Shown here: positions 36,062 through 44,606 of the stretch, piece after piece
How the letters are laid out: each line of letters starts with the position of its first letter
Position numbering within the stretch: position 1 is the first letter of the stretch
Source of the DNA: Barnesiella propionica
Lineage (GTDB): Bacteria > Bacteroidota > Bacteroidia > Bacteroidales > Barnesiellaceae
Direction of reading: 5' to 3'
NCBI RefSeq assembly: GCF_025567045.1
Contig: NZ_JAOQJK010000005.1
Coordinates: 1-64,000, forward strand
DNA length: 64,000 bases
Position numbers and translations under genes: made by a program
The notes under the pieces: generated by a model
The model's input: only the letters and a program-made list of their open reading frames with translations
What the model was told of the DNA's origin: nothing
Database searches by the model: none

Positions 36062-37114
36062 ATGGAAAAAAGAAAAGATATATTTGTTGCTTTTGATTGT
36101 GATAAAATGAAGCATCCTAATACCGGATTATACTCATTTTGTCATCAATTGGCTTTGGCTCTGAACCAGGAGGCATTGAATCGCGGAGCGGCTTTTATGG
36201 TGGGCCTTCCTTCTCGTATATCGGGTATATTTGAAGATAAAATTCCGGAGCACTCTTATCGTTTGACAGATAAAATAAAGTTTCATTGTCCTTCAAAAAT
36301 CAATATATGGCATGCTCCTTTCCAGTTGGGAAAATATTTTCCTAAAGATAAAAAGACTGTGCTTACTATACATGATCTGAATTTTTTATATGAAAAGGAT
36401 GGAAAAAGAAGAGAGTCTGGCCTGAGAAAGCTTCAAAAGAATATTAATCGTTCGGATTATCTTGTCGCTATTTCGGAATTTACAAAAAAGGATATATTGA
36501 AATATCTGGATATACAGGGGAAACCTTTAGATGTTATTTATAACGGTTGTTCGGTTTATACCGGTGAAATACGGACGCCTGCAAAGAAACCTGTCCGGCC
36601 GTTCCTTTTTAATCTGGGTACGGTATTACCTAAAAAAAATATGCATGTATTGCCTTACTTACTGGCCGGTAATGACTATGAGCTATATATAGCCGGTAAC
36701 CGTTCCCCTTATGAAAATGAAATTATGGCTGTGGCAGTGGAGATGTGCGTAGCAGATCGTGTGCATATACTAGGACCCGTGAAAGAAGAGGAGAAACATT
36801 GGTATCTTAAACATTGCGAGGCATTTGTTTTTCCTTCTATAGCAGAAGGTTTCGGTTTGCCGGTTATTGAGGCTATGTATTACGGGAAACCGGTTTTTTT
36901 GTCCCGGCATACTTGTCTTCCGGAGATAGGGCAAGATAAGGCTTATTATTTTAATTATGAATTTGATCCTGAGCTGATGCGTAAAGAATTTCAGGAGGGT
37001 ATGGAACATTTTTCCAGTTCTGGAGATCCATCGGCTTTGAAACAGCATGCATTAAGCTTTTCCTGGGAAAATGCAGCTAAAGCATACTGGGATATTTATG
37101 AAAGTTTATTCTGA
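36062..37114 (+). CDS. GT4 (GT-B fold) glycosyltransferase
   Basis: A 350-residue enzyme related to the previous one. The N-terminus reads FDCDKMKHPNTGLYSFCHQL, TVLTIHDLNFLYEK follows, and SDYLVAISEFTKKDILKYL matches the same position in its neighbour. The donor domain has FLFNLGTVLPKKNMHVLPYL and FVFPSIAEGFGLPVIEAMYY. It is convergent with the minus-strand glycosyltransferase gene, overlapping its 3' end by nine bases. Pairs of such GT4 enzymes often add successive sugars of one repeat unit; the acceptor is unknown. Confidence 0.82.
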   Translation: MEKRKDIFVAFDCDKMKHPNTGLYSFCHQLALALNQEALNRGAAFMVGLPSRISGIFEDKIPEHSYRLTDKIKFHCPSKINIWHAPFQLGKYFPKDKKTVLTIHDLNFLYEKDGKRRESGLRKLQKNINRSDYLVAISEFTKKDILKYLDIQGKPLDVIYNGCSVYTGEIRTPAKKPVRPFLFNLGTVLPKKNMHVLPYLLAGNDYELYIAGNRSPYENEIMAVAVEMCVADRVHILGPVKEEEKHWYLKHCEAFVFPSIAEGFGLPVIEAMYYGKPVFLSRHTCLPEIGQDKAYYFNYEFDPELMRKEFQEGMEHFSSSGDPSALKQHALSFSWENAAKAYWDIYESLF

Positions 37115-38305
37115 TTTTGTTGGATTTCCCGCTATTGAATCGAATAATTCTTCCCATTTCTTTCCAATCGTTTCAAGCATATAATTTCTGCTTTTTTCGA
37201 TGACGGCTTGTTGTATTTCTTCTCTCTGAAGATCGTTTTCGATAAGTTTTCTGAGCTGTGAAGAAAATTCTTTCATATTGTATGGTTCTACAACTATACC
37301 GTATTTTCCAGAAGGTGACAGTACGGATCTGACGCCGGCAGAACATCCGAAAGCTATAGGGGCTACTCCGTTGGCTTGAGCTTGAGTAAGCGTAAGTCCC
37401 CATGCTTCGGAGGTCGATGTCAGGCATAATATAGCAGCATCTTTATAATAGGGGGTTACGTCCGATTGATATCCTTTGAAGGTTATCCGGGCGTTAGGGT
37501 AGGAGGATGATTGTTCCCGGAGCTTTTCCATTTCTGGTCCGTCTCCCACTATAATGGCTTCCCAGTCGGGATATTCGGAGGATATTTTACCCCATATATC
37601 TATAAGGCGGTCTACGCGTTTGTCGGCATAGCTGAGACGGCCTACATAAAGGATTTGTTTTTTCTTTTTTGTTATGACCTTATCCGGTGCTTGTACGGGA
37701 TTGGGGATAACGGTAATTTGGGGAGAAGATTCGGTTAAGGACAACTTTTTACGGATGCTTTCACCATATTCCTGACATAGTACTACATAAGCGTCGCATA
37801 TCGACAGAGTTTCTTTATATTTCCTGATTACGTCTTTTTCAATAGAGTGTCCCCATACTATTTTGGGATACCGCAGAAATATCCATTCGAGCCATAATCC
37901 CAATGAGCGTTTTTTGCGCTCTCTGGCAACTATGAGCCTGTTCTCTATTTCCCAAAACGGTGTGACATGCAGAGCGAATATTATTTTGCAGGAAGTATGT
38001 TCTTTTATGTAATGAAGACGTTTTAAATACAGGCTGGGTAGAATGAAAAAACCGATTTTTCTTTTTTGTATTTCTTGTGCAATAAATTGCGCATTTTTTT
38101 CCGATTGTATGGAACGCTTGTCGGGAAGTACGATAAAATGAAGATAATGTTTTAGTTCTTCAGTCAATTGTTCGTTGTGCAACAACCGTGTAAATACCCA
38201 TATCTGGTCGTTTTGAAGGGCCATATAGCGCCCTATTTCGGCAGTGATGGTCTCTGCTCCGCCCATGGGGAAATCTTCGTGAATAAAAGCTATATTACGA
38301 TTCAT
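37106..38305 (-). CDS. GT4 glycosyltransferase
   Basis: A 399-residue GT-B enzyme. FIHEDFPMGGAETITAEIGR is the acceptor-domain opening with the GGAE loop. ILYVGRLSYADKRVDRLIDI, ITFKGYQSDVTPYYKDAAIL and LTSTSEAWGLTLTQAQANGV form the donor domain. The usual E-x7-E acidic pair is E...Q here (EAWGLTLTQAQA), so the second Glu is replaced by Gln, a variant seen in some active members. It is the last gene of the minus-strand run alkD-GT8/GT4-GT2-GT4, separated from the GT2 gene by three bases. Confidence 0.85.
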   Translation of the reverse strand: MNRNIAFIHEDFPMGGAETITAEIGRYMALQNDQIWVFTRLLHNEQLTEELKHYLHFIVLPDKRSIQSEKNAQFIAQEIQKRKIGFFILPSLYLKRLHYIKEHTSCKIIFALHVTPFWEIENRLIVARERKKRSLGLWLEWIFLRYPKIVWGHSIEKDVIRKYKETLSICDAYVVLCQEYGESIRKKLSLTESSPQITVIPNPVQAPDKVITKKKKQILYVGRLSYADKRVDRLIDIWGKISSEYPDWEAIIVGDGPEMEKLREQSSSYPNARITFKGYQSDVTPYYKDAAILCLTSTSEAWGLTLTQAQANGVAPIAFGCSAGVRSVLSPSGKYGIVVEPYNMKEFSSQLRKLIENDLQREEIQQAVIEKSRNYMLETIGKKWEELFDSIAGNPTKSE

Positions 38306-38308
38306 AAA

Positions 38309-39289
38309 TTATCCGATTTTCTTTTTTAAAATATAATATTGGGCGAATATACGTCCTAATGCAGGAGCGTATGCATATAATCTGAACAATTTCCGATAAG
38401 GTCTTATTTGCTTGTTACGGATAAGCTGCGGATATTTTTGTAGTAAACGTAAAGTTTCTTTGCTTCTTTCATGGGCTCCTTTGAACCAGCATTTCTTGAG
38501 TAATAAATTATAGGCACAGATATATATGCATGCTATGGCTGGTTTTAATGCTTCGTATTCTTTCTTGTAAATCAGAAAGTTATCTATTAATTTAGGATAT
38601 AATAATATGTTATCGACTTTTTTGCTGGAGATTTTTCCATTTGAAATGGATCGGTCCTGTATGCAGTAATGTAGTAGGGGGAGACTTCTTAAAATGGTTA
38701 TATTTTGTGCGTAATAGACTAATTGCGTAGTGAGATAGGTATCCTCTCCGTAACTTAATTCTTTACAGAAACTTATCGGATGGCTATATAAAGAACGTTT
38801 GTGCAAATAGCTCCATACCGACCAGTGGTTATCTCCGAAAGCGATGGAACGAAAAAAATCTATATTATTGTAACGGGTTTCAGGAGAAAGTATGGATGGT
38901 TTGGAATACCCTTCTTTTTCATATTCCCAGAGAAAAGGCATAACTATCATATCGGCTTGTGTTTTTACCGCTTCGTCCCATAGTAATTCCAGGGCATTAT
39001 TTTCCAGGTAATCGTCACCGTCAAGATGTAAAATATAGTCGCCTTCTGCGTTTTCAATGCCTGTTTTTCTTGCGAAAGCAAGACCTTCGTTTTTTTTAGT
39101 GACTATTTTTATGCGCTTATCTTTTAATGCGTATTTTTCGATAATAGAGAGGGAGTTATCCGTGCTGCCATCGTTTATAACGATAATCTCGGTATCGCTC
39201 AAAGTTTGGGAAATGACCGATTGCAAGCATCGCCCGATATAACGCTCGATATTATAGACCGGTATGATTACAGATATTTTGATAGCCAT
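38309..39289 (-). CDS. GT2 glycosyltransferase
   Basis: A 326-residue GT-A enzyme. KISVIIPVYNIERYIGRCLQ and EIIVINDGSTDNSLSIIEKY bind the nucleotide sugar; HLDGDDYLENNALELLWDEA carries the DxD metal site. The C-terminal ~100 residues are helical and basic, suggesting peripheral membrane contact. TAATG overlap with the preceding fusion gene shows translational coupling. Part of a surface-glycan cluster; donor and acceptor are unknown. Confidence 0.87.
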   Translation of the reverse strand: MAIKISVIIPVYNIERYIGRCLQSVISQTLSDTEIIVINDGSTDNSLSIIEKYALKDKRIKIVTKKNEGLAFARKTGIENAEGDYILHLDGDDYLENNALELLWDEAVKTQADMIVMPFLWEYEKEGYSKPSILSPETRYNNIDFFRSIAFGDNHWSVWSYLHKRSLYSHPISFCKELSYGEDTYLTTQLVYYAQNITILRSLPLLHYCIQDRSISNGKISSKKVDNILLYPKLIDNFLIYKKEYEALKPAIACIYICAYNLLLKKCWFKGAHERSKETLRLLQKYPQLIRNKQIRPYRKLFRLYAYAPALGRIFAQYYILKKKIG

Positions 39290-41304
39290 TATTTTTTAGA
39301 TTCTTCCCGGATGAGTTGTCTCATATTTTTTATGAACAGTTCTGTCGAATGTATATTTTTTACATAGGAATGGCCTTCAACCGATAACTTTTTTCTTTTA
39401 TCTTCATCGGTCATCAGCGTGCGTATAGCATTTACGAATAAATCTATGGAATCAAATCCGTCTCCTAAAACGGTTCCGGTATATATCCCGAATTTCTCAG
39501 TTAAATTCTCCGGATTTTGGCAACTTACCAATAGTGTACCGTATGCAAGGGCTTCGAGGAATGTTATCGGGAGGGCTTCATGTATGGATGTGTTAACCAT
39601 AATCTTTGCGTCGCGAATATAGTTAAATTTTTCTTTTCCTTCGACATGCCCGGTAAAATGGAGATTGGGTATCCCTGTATGATATTTATTCATAATGCTT
39701 TCATTACGTGATTTTTCCCGGAATGTTTGCCCCAGCATGTAAAATTGATATTCAGGCATACGCTTCGCTATTTCACAGAATAACCATCCACGTTTTACCG
39801 ATTCTATTCTTCCTATGAATATTATACTGTCTTTTTTAGGATATGTTTCAACATCAAATTCAGGGTCTATATCTACGGGGTTTGGAAAATATTTGATAGG
39901 TGCTTCTACCGGAAGCCGATAGAGATCACGGGCTTTGTCTATGAGAAAGTTTCCTTGAGTAATGAATTTTACCCGATCTTCTTTGTATAGCTTGTTCACC
40001 ATATCGTATATGGCCGAGTTCCAGTAATGGCTTTCAGGAAATAATTTTACGGTTTCTATTTCGAGCCAGTCTCTCCAGGGACGAGGATCTTGTATCCATA
40101 AAATAAGGCGTTTGGATTTGTCTTTTTCATAATTTAATATATCCCTGGTCATTTCTATGGAAAGATATAAATCGTAGTTCTGTTTTTGAAGCCATTTTGA
40201 AATGTGTTTTCTTCCCGGTAGTATGTATACATCTACATCGTCTACTTGTTCTCTTAAAGCTTTTTTTTCTTTTTTGTTTTCACTCATTTCCAACAATACA
40301 TCAATTTTGATATCACTACATGGGATGTACTTGGCAATATAATGTCTGGCTAAGAATCCATAGCCTCCGTAAGCCGTATTGAAGCCTCCGAAAAATTCAT
40401 CGATGAGGAGGGCTACTCTTATTTGGTCGCTTGGTTTTTTATAACCTGCCCATTTTTTTATTTTTCGGCTGATATTTGTAGAAAACCTTCCCCAGCGATA
40501 TGTCCATATGAAGTTTTTGTAAGGTGTTTTTTTAAGGTTCTCAAAGTATAAGTGTTTGAGAGGTATACGGCAACGGAGGTGTGTTGTCCATGGTTTTACA
40601 TTTCCTATATAGTGAATAATGACGGCGTTATTCATGTTTTCAACGTCGTATTTCATATTGTCGGTAGTGAAATTGTATATGGAAGGAACTTGTTTTATAT
40701 GATTTTTAAAAACGATGTTGATAATATCCTGATCCTGATATTTGATTTTATCTTCAAGTTCCTTGTTTTTTTGCATAAGTAATTCGAAAATATTATTATC
40801 TCTCATTTTTTTGAGATTAAGTAATAATACTCCGGCATTGACATACAAATCTTTATTGTCCATGCCGATTTCCGATTTATAATAGCTGTTCTTTATCCAC
40901 ATATCTTCCGCTCCGGCACAATAAAAATCATCTATATTCGTGTCCCATAGAGGCTGCAATGATCCGTTTACGACTAAATCGCAATCCAGATATATTCCTT
41001 TATCCAGTTGAGGGTATAACTCTGCAATTATATACCTATAATAGGTTTGCGAAGATATATAATCTATATTTCTTTTTATAGAACTGAATATACTGTCATC
41101 TATTATTTTAAATTCGACTGTTGCATTTTTATAATGTTCTATCGAGCTTTGAATCCGTTTTAAATTTTTAGGGGAAATATAATCGGTAAGAATATGAAAA
41201 TTAAAACACGCGTCAAGATTGTTTTCCAGTATAGATGTAATAGCGACACAACAATGTTGAGAATATTTATTATTTATAGCTAAAAAGATGGATATCGGTT
41301 TCAT
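39289..41304 (-). CDS. bifunctional glycosyltransferase, GT8 domain fused to GT4 domain
   Basis: A 671-residue protein. Residues 1-~260 are a GT8 (LgtC-like) domain: ISIFLAINNKYSQHCCVAIT, then the DxD in GIYLDCDLVVNGSLQPLWD, YVNAGVLLLNLKKM and the HYIGNVKPWTTH end. Residues ~295-671 are a GT4-type GT-B fold: VALLIDEFFGGFNTAYGGYG, then IIFIGRIESVKRGWLFCEIA and NTSIHEALPITFLEALAYGT with the E-x7-E acidic pair. Each domain is close to full length, so two successive sugar transfers by one polypeptide are likely. It lies 17 bases after the AlkD-like gene and overlaps the GT2 gene by one base. Confidence 0.85.
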   Translation of the reverse strand: MKPISIFLAINNKYSQHCCVAITSILENNLDACFNFHILTDYISPKNLKRIQSSIEHYKNATVEFKIIDDSIFSSIKRNIDYISSQTYYRYIIAELYPQLDKGIYLDCDLVVNGSLQPLWDTNIDDFYCAGAEDMWIKNSYYKSEIGMDNKDLYVNAGVLLLNLKKMRDNNIFELLMQKNKELEDKIKYQDQDIINIVFKNHIKQVPSIYNFTTDNMKYDVENMNNAVIIHYIGNVKPWTTHLRCRIPLKHLYFENLKKTPYKNFIWTYRWGRFSTNISRKIKKWAGYKKPSDQIRVALLIDEFFGGFNTAYGGYGFLARHYIAKYIPCSDIKIDVLLEMSENKKEKKALREQVDDVDVYILPGRKHISKWLQKQNYDLYLSIEMTRDILNYEKDKSKRLILWIQDPRPWRDWLEIETVKLFPESHYWNSAIYDMVNKLYKEDRVKFITQGNFLIDKARDLYRLPVEAPIKYFPNPVDIDPEFDVETYPKKDSIIFIGRIESVKRGWLFCEIAKRMPEYQFYMLGQTFREKSRNESIMNKYHTGIPNLHFTGHVEGKEKFNYIRDAKIMVNTSIHEALPITFLEALAYGTLLVSCQNPENLTEKFGIYTGTVLGDGFDSIDLFVNAIRTLMTDEDKRKKLSVEGHSYVKNIHSTELFIKNMRQLIREESKK

Positions 41305-41321
41305 TTGTCGGTGTTTTTTAT

Positions 41322-42023
41322 TTATTTCTTCATATAAAGTAGCTTTTCCTCGGGAGAAAATTTCTCTATGGCGTAACGAAGTGTCGTTCGCGGCATGGTT
41401 GTATGGTACTTATCCAGAAATTTTGTTAGTGTTCTTTTGTCTTTTTTTCCTACTTCGCGAAGCATCCATCCTACTGCTTTCCGGATGAGGTCGTGTTCGT
41501 GGTATAACAATTTTTCTGCTATAGCTATCGTATCGTCAAATTTCCCGTTTCGTATCCACTTCCATGTAGCAACTATGGATATTCGTTGTTCCCAAAGTAT
41601 ATTGCTTCCGGCTAACTGGTGAAGTATGCCGTGTTCTTTATTTTCTATCCATTCTCCTACGATCTGTGCCGCCGATAGATCTACCAGATCCCAGTTATTT
41701 ATATATTTTGTGTGCTTGAGATAGCTTTGGAAGAGCTGCTGTTTTTTATCTTCCGAAGCTTTTTTGAATTGTTCTATCATACACAGTAGAGCGAACATAC
41801 GATGTTCGTGTACAGGCTCTTTCAATAGTGCTTCAAGCTCATTGACAGGAGTGTCAGAATGCTTTTTTGCTATCTTTCGTATTTCAGGTACGGTTACACC
41901 AATAAAAATATCTCCTTCGCCGTATTGTCCTTTTCCGGTTTTAAAGAAACCTGAAAGTATTTTTATTTTATCGGGATTTGCGGAAGACCGCAGGTCTTGT
42001 TTGATGGCCGTTATTTTCTCCAT
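41322..42023 (-). CDS. AlkD-type DNA alkylation repair protein (HEAT-like repeats)
   Basis: A 233-residue all-helical protein. YGEGDIFIGVTVPEIRKIAK opens the HEAT-like repeats. NNWDLVDLSA gives the Trp-x3-Asp pair, WEQRISIVATW the Arg, and IRKAVGWMLREVGK the second Trp. These correspond to the DNA-gripping and catalytic residues of AlkD glycosylase, which removes 3- and 7-alkylpurines without base flipping. It heads the minus-strand run that continues into the glycosyltransferases, an odd coupling that may be incidental. A -7 box precedes it at 42047. Confidence 0.87.
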   Translation of the reverse strand: MEKITAIKQDLRSSANPDKIKILSGFFKTGKGQYGEGDIFIGVTVPEIRKIAKKHSDTPVNELEALLKEPVHEHRMFALLCMIEQFKKASEDKKQQLFQSYLKHTKYINNWDLVDLSAAQIVGEWIENKEHGILHQLAGSNILWEQRISIVATWKWIRNGKFDDTIAIAEKLLYHEHDLIRKAVGWMLREVGKKDKRTLTKFLDKYHTTMPRTTLRYAIEKFSPEEKLLYMKK

Positions 42024-42046
42024 TTATTTTATTTCCAATATAATAC

Positions 42047-42054
42047 AAAGGTAA
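42047..42054 (-). promoter_or_regulatory. sigma-ABfr -7 box for the alkD-glycosyltransferase operon
   Basis: TACCTTTG on the minus strand, 24 bases before the ATG at 42023. Confidence 0.7.
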
Positions 42055-42830
42055 GAAAAGTTTTTATATCGCTAAAAGGAAAGTCGTATAATCATAATTA
42101 TGGGTAACGGAACTGTTTATTTTTAATATGTTAGAATTTTATTCTATATGTTTAGCAATAAAACCTGTGGTATTGCATAGGTTATAATATATATGTTATG
42201 GTCATGGCAGGAGGAAAACTGTGTATGGTGTTTTATTCCGGAGATGATTGGACAGCGGGACTGGGTACGGGACTATTCTTCCTATACCTATGATTCCTAT
42301 TTTTTCTGTGTTCGTCGATTTTTAGCGACAGGAATTTCAACGTAGATAATAATGCGCCATATTTTTTATCATTTTCGTAACTTTTTCATAAGTGAATGAT
42401 TCGGTCTTTATAGGGGTTAAAGTGATATTATATTTTTTTAATATTTTTATAATTATCCTGTTACATATGGTACGTGATGAGAATTTTTTCATTGTATGAA
42501 TTTTTCACGAAAGAATGAATAAGTCTGAAGAAAATAATATTAAGTGGGGAAAATTTATTTTTTAGGCTGGATTCTGTTGAATATTTACGGGTAATTTCCC
42601 GTAAAAATAAAAATATGAAACTCTCGTGAAGATAAATTTTTTATAATATATTGATTATTAGTGATTAATGGTTGAAAAATAGTGTCTTGTGATTTCGGTG
42701 AAATAGAATTTATAAGTATAGACTTTTCTTTGATGGTTCGCATCGGGTAAGATTATTAATTTTACCGTTGTAAAAGAATGAGGTACGTTAGAAAATTCTT
42801 AATTTTACGTCTGATTCAAAAACACGGCTT
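42055..42830. other. long intergenic region without a supported gene
   Basis: About 775 bases between divergent transcripts. A perfect 8-bp inverted repeat, TTTACGGG (42584-42591) and CCCGTAAA (42598-42605), is the clearest structure. The GC-richer patch 42200-42310 has a 29-codon open frame (from ATG 42204) without recognisable similarity. A -7-like TACCGTTG lies near 42760 upstream of the SpmAB gene. I saw no tRNA or known regulatory RNA. Confidence 0.4.
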
Positions 42831-44063
42831 ATGGTTCTTAATTATATTTGGATAGCTTTCTTCCTGATCGCATTTGTTGTTGCTGTGATTCAAACTCTAT
42901 TTTATGGTAATCTTACGATCTGGACCGACATTATGAATTCGTCTTTTGCTTCTGCACGTACGGCATTCGAAATATCTTTAGGACTTACCGGTGTTTTGTC
43001 TTTATGGATGGGATTAATGAAGATCGGGGAAAGGGGAGGAGTCATCGCTTTTTTTTCGCGTCTTATCAGTCCTCTTTTTACACGCCTTTTTCCTGGTGTT
43101 CCGAAAGGGCATCCCGCCATGGGCTCTATTTTTATGAATGTGTCAGCTAATATGCTGGGGCTCGATAATGCGGCCACCCCTCTGGGGCTGAAAGCCATGC
43201 AGGAATTACAAGAGCTGAATCCTAAGAAAGATACGGCAACTAACGCTATGTTGATGTTCCTTATTCTAAATTCGTCGGGGCTGTGCCTTATTCCTTTAGG
43301 GGTAATGGTCTACCGATCCCAAATGGGTGCGGCTAATCCTTCGGATGTTTTTCTGCCGATACTTATAGCGACATTTATAGCGACACTGGTCGGGCTTATT
43401 GCTATATGTCTGAAGCAAGGCATCAATTTATTGGATAAAGTTATTCTCGGGTGGCTGGGAGGTCTTACATTAGCTGTAGGGTGTATGGTATGGTATTTTT
43501 CTTCTCTGTCTCAAGATAAAATGCAGTTATATTCGAGTTTTGTCGCAAATTCGGCTTTATTCTCTATTATAACGGGTTTTTTAATAGCCGGTTTCCGCAG
43601 GCATATCAATATGTATGAGACTTTTATAGAAGGAGCTAAAGACGGATTTAAAACAGCCGTGACTATCATTCCGTATTTGGTTGCTATTCTTGTTTCTATC
43701 GGGATCTTCAGGGCGTCCGGAGCTATGGATTTTCTGGTTGACGGTATATCTGCTGCGGTTGCTTGGTGCGGATTAGATACCGATTTTGTAGGGGCGTTGC
43801 CTACGGCTATCATGAAACCTTTGAGTGGCAGCGGCTCGCGTGGGATGATGGTGGATGCCATGTCTACCTACGGGGTTGATTCCTTTGTGGCGAAAGTTGC
43901 CGCTACGGTGCAGGGAAGTACCGATACTACCTTCTATATTCTTGCAGTGTATTTCGGAAGTGTAGGTGTACGAAAGACCCGTTATGCCGTTAGCTATGCT
44001 TTACTGGCCGATTTCGTAGGAGCTGTTGCTGCTATTCTGGTATCTTATATATTCTTTAAATAA
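42831..44063 (+). CDS. SpmA-SpmB fusion (nucleoside recognition domain membrane protein)
   Basis: A 410-residue membrane protein made of two homologous Gate/nucleoside-recognition domains. Residues 1-~190 match SpmA (FEISLGLTGVLSLWMGLMKI, NVSANMLGLDNAATPLGLKA, LNSSGLCLIPLGVM). Residues ~220-410 match SpmB (FIEGAKDGFKTAVTIIPYLV, PLSGSGSRGMMVDAMSTYG, QGSTDTTFYILAVYFGSVGV). In Bacillus the two separate proteins help spore dehydration. In non-sporing Bacteroidetes the fused form has another, unknown, transport-like role. Long leader upstream; ybeY follows. Confidence 0.88.
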   Translation: MVLNYIWIAFFLIAFVVAVIQTLFYGNLTIWTDIMNSSFASARTAFEISLGLTGVLSLWMGLMKIGERGGVIAFFSRLISPLFTRLFPGVPKGHPAMGSIFMNVSANMLGLDNAATPLGLKAMQELQELNPKKDTATNAMLMFLILNSSGLCLIPLGVMVYRSQMGAANPSDVFLPILIATFIATLVGLIAICLKQGINLLDKVILGWLGGLTLAVGCMVWYFSSLSQDKMQLYSSFVANSALFSIITGFLIAGFRRHINMYETFIEGAKDGFKTAVTIIPYLVAILVSIGIFRASGAMDFLVDGISAAVAWCGLDTDFVGALPTAIMKPLSGSGSRGMMVDAMSTYGVDSFVAKVAATVQGSTDTTFYILAVYFGSVGVRKTRYAVSYALLADFVGAVAAILVSYIFFK

Positions 44064-44092
44064 CACAGTATATTATTCCCGATAAATGCCTT

Positions 44093-44100
44093 ATCTTTGT
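44093..44100 (+). promoter_or_regulatory. sigma-ABfr -7 box for ybeY
   Basis: TATCTTTG, 24 bases before the ybeY ATG at 44125. Confidence 0.7.
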
Positions 44101-44124
44101 AAAAGATTATAAATTAGGATAAAT

Positions 44125-44550
44125 ATGGCAATAACTTATTATGCCGAAGGCGTGAAGTTTCCTGATATAAAGAAACGTGTAACGAACGATTGGATAAAGC
44201 GGGTTGCAGCGTCGTATGGTAAAAAGTGCGGTGAAATCGCTTATCTGTTTTGTTCCGATGAGAAGATATTATCGGTGAATAATGAATACCTACATCATGA
44301 TTATTATACGGATATCATTACTTTTGATTATTCGGAGAATGATGTGATAAACGGAGATATTTTTATCAGTGTAGATACGGTACGTTCGAATGCTACTCAA
44401 TATGATGTTTCGTATAAACAGGAACTTCTACGGATTATTATCCATGGGATACTACATCTCTGTGGTATTAACGATAAAGCTGAAGGAGAGCGAGAGCATA
44501 TGACCGCTTGTGAAAATGAGGCACTGGATATGTTGATAAATAAATCTTAA
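44125..44550 (+). CDS. ybeY: endoribonuclease YbeY
   Basis: A 141-residue zinc-dependent RNase needed for rRNA maturation and ribosome quality control. IAYLFCSDEKILSVNNEYL and DIITFDYSEND are family strands, and IIHGILHLCGINDKAEGERE is the metal site. The first two His (HGILH) are present, but the position usually holding the third His (GxDH) is Asp (GINDK). This variation is, as I recall, normal in Bacteroidetes YbeY; a His further on (EREHM) could substitute. It begins an apparent run with mnmG. Confidence 0.9.
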   Translation: MAITYYAEGVKFPDIKKRVTNDWIKRVAASYGKKCGEIAYLFCSDEKILSVNNEYLHHDYYTDIITFDYSENDVINGDIFISVDTVRSNATQYDVSYKQELLRIIIHGILHLCGINDKAEGEREHMTACENEALDMLINKS

Positions 44551-44606
44551 TGTATTGATATATAATTTATTATATTAACGTTGTTCTGTATTTAGAAATA
44601 AAGCTA

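Noticed and set aside
42204..42293. 29-codon open frame in the long intergenic region
   Set aside because: Too short, no promoter or ribosome binding site, no similarity.
44450..44500. Inactive YbeY because the third His is missing
   Set aside because: As I recall, the Bacteroidetes family generally has Asp/Lys here, so this is a lineage variant and not a lesion.
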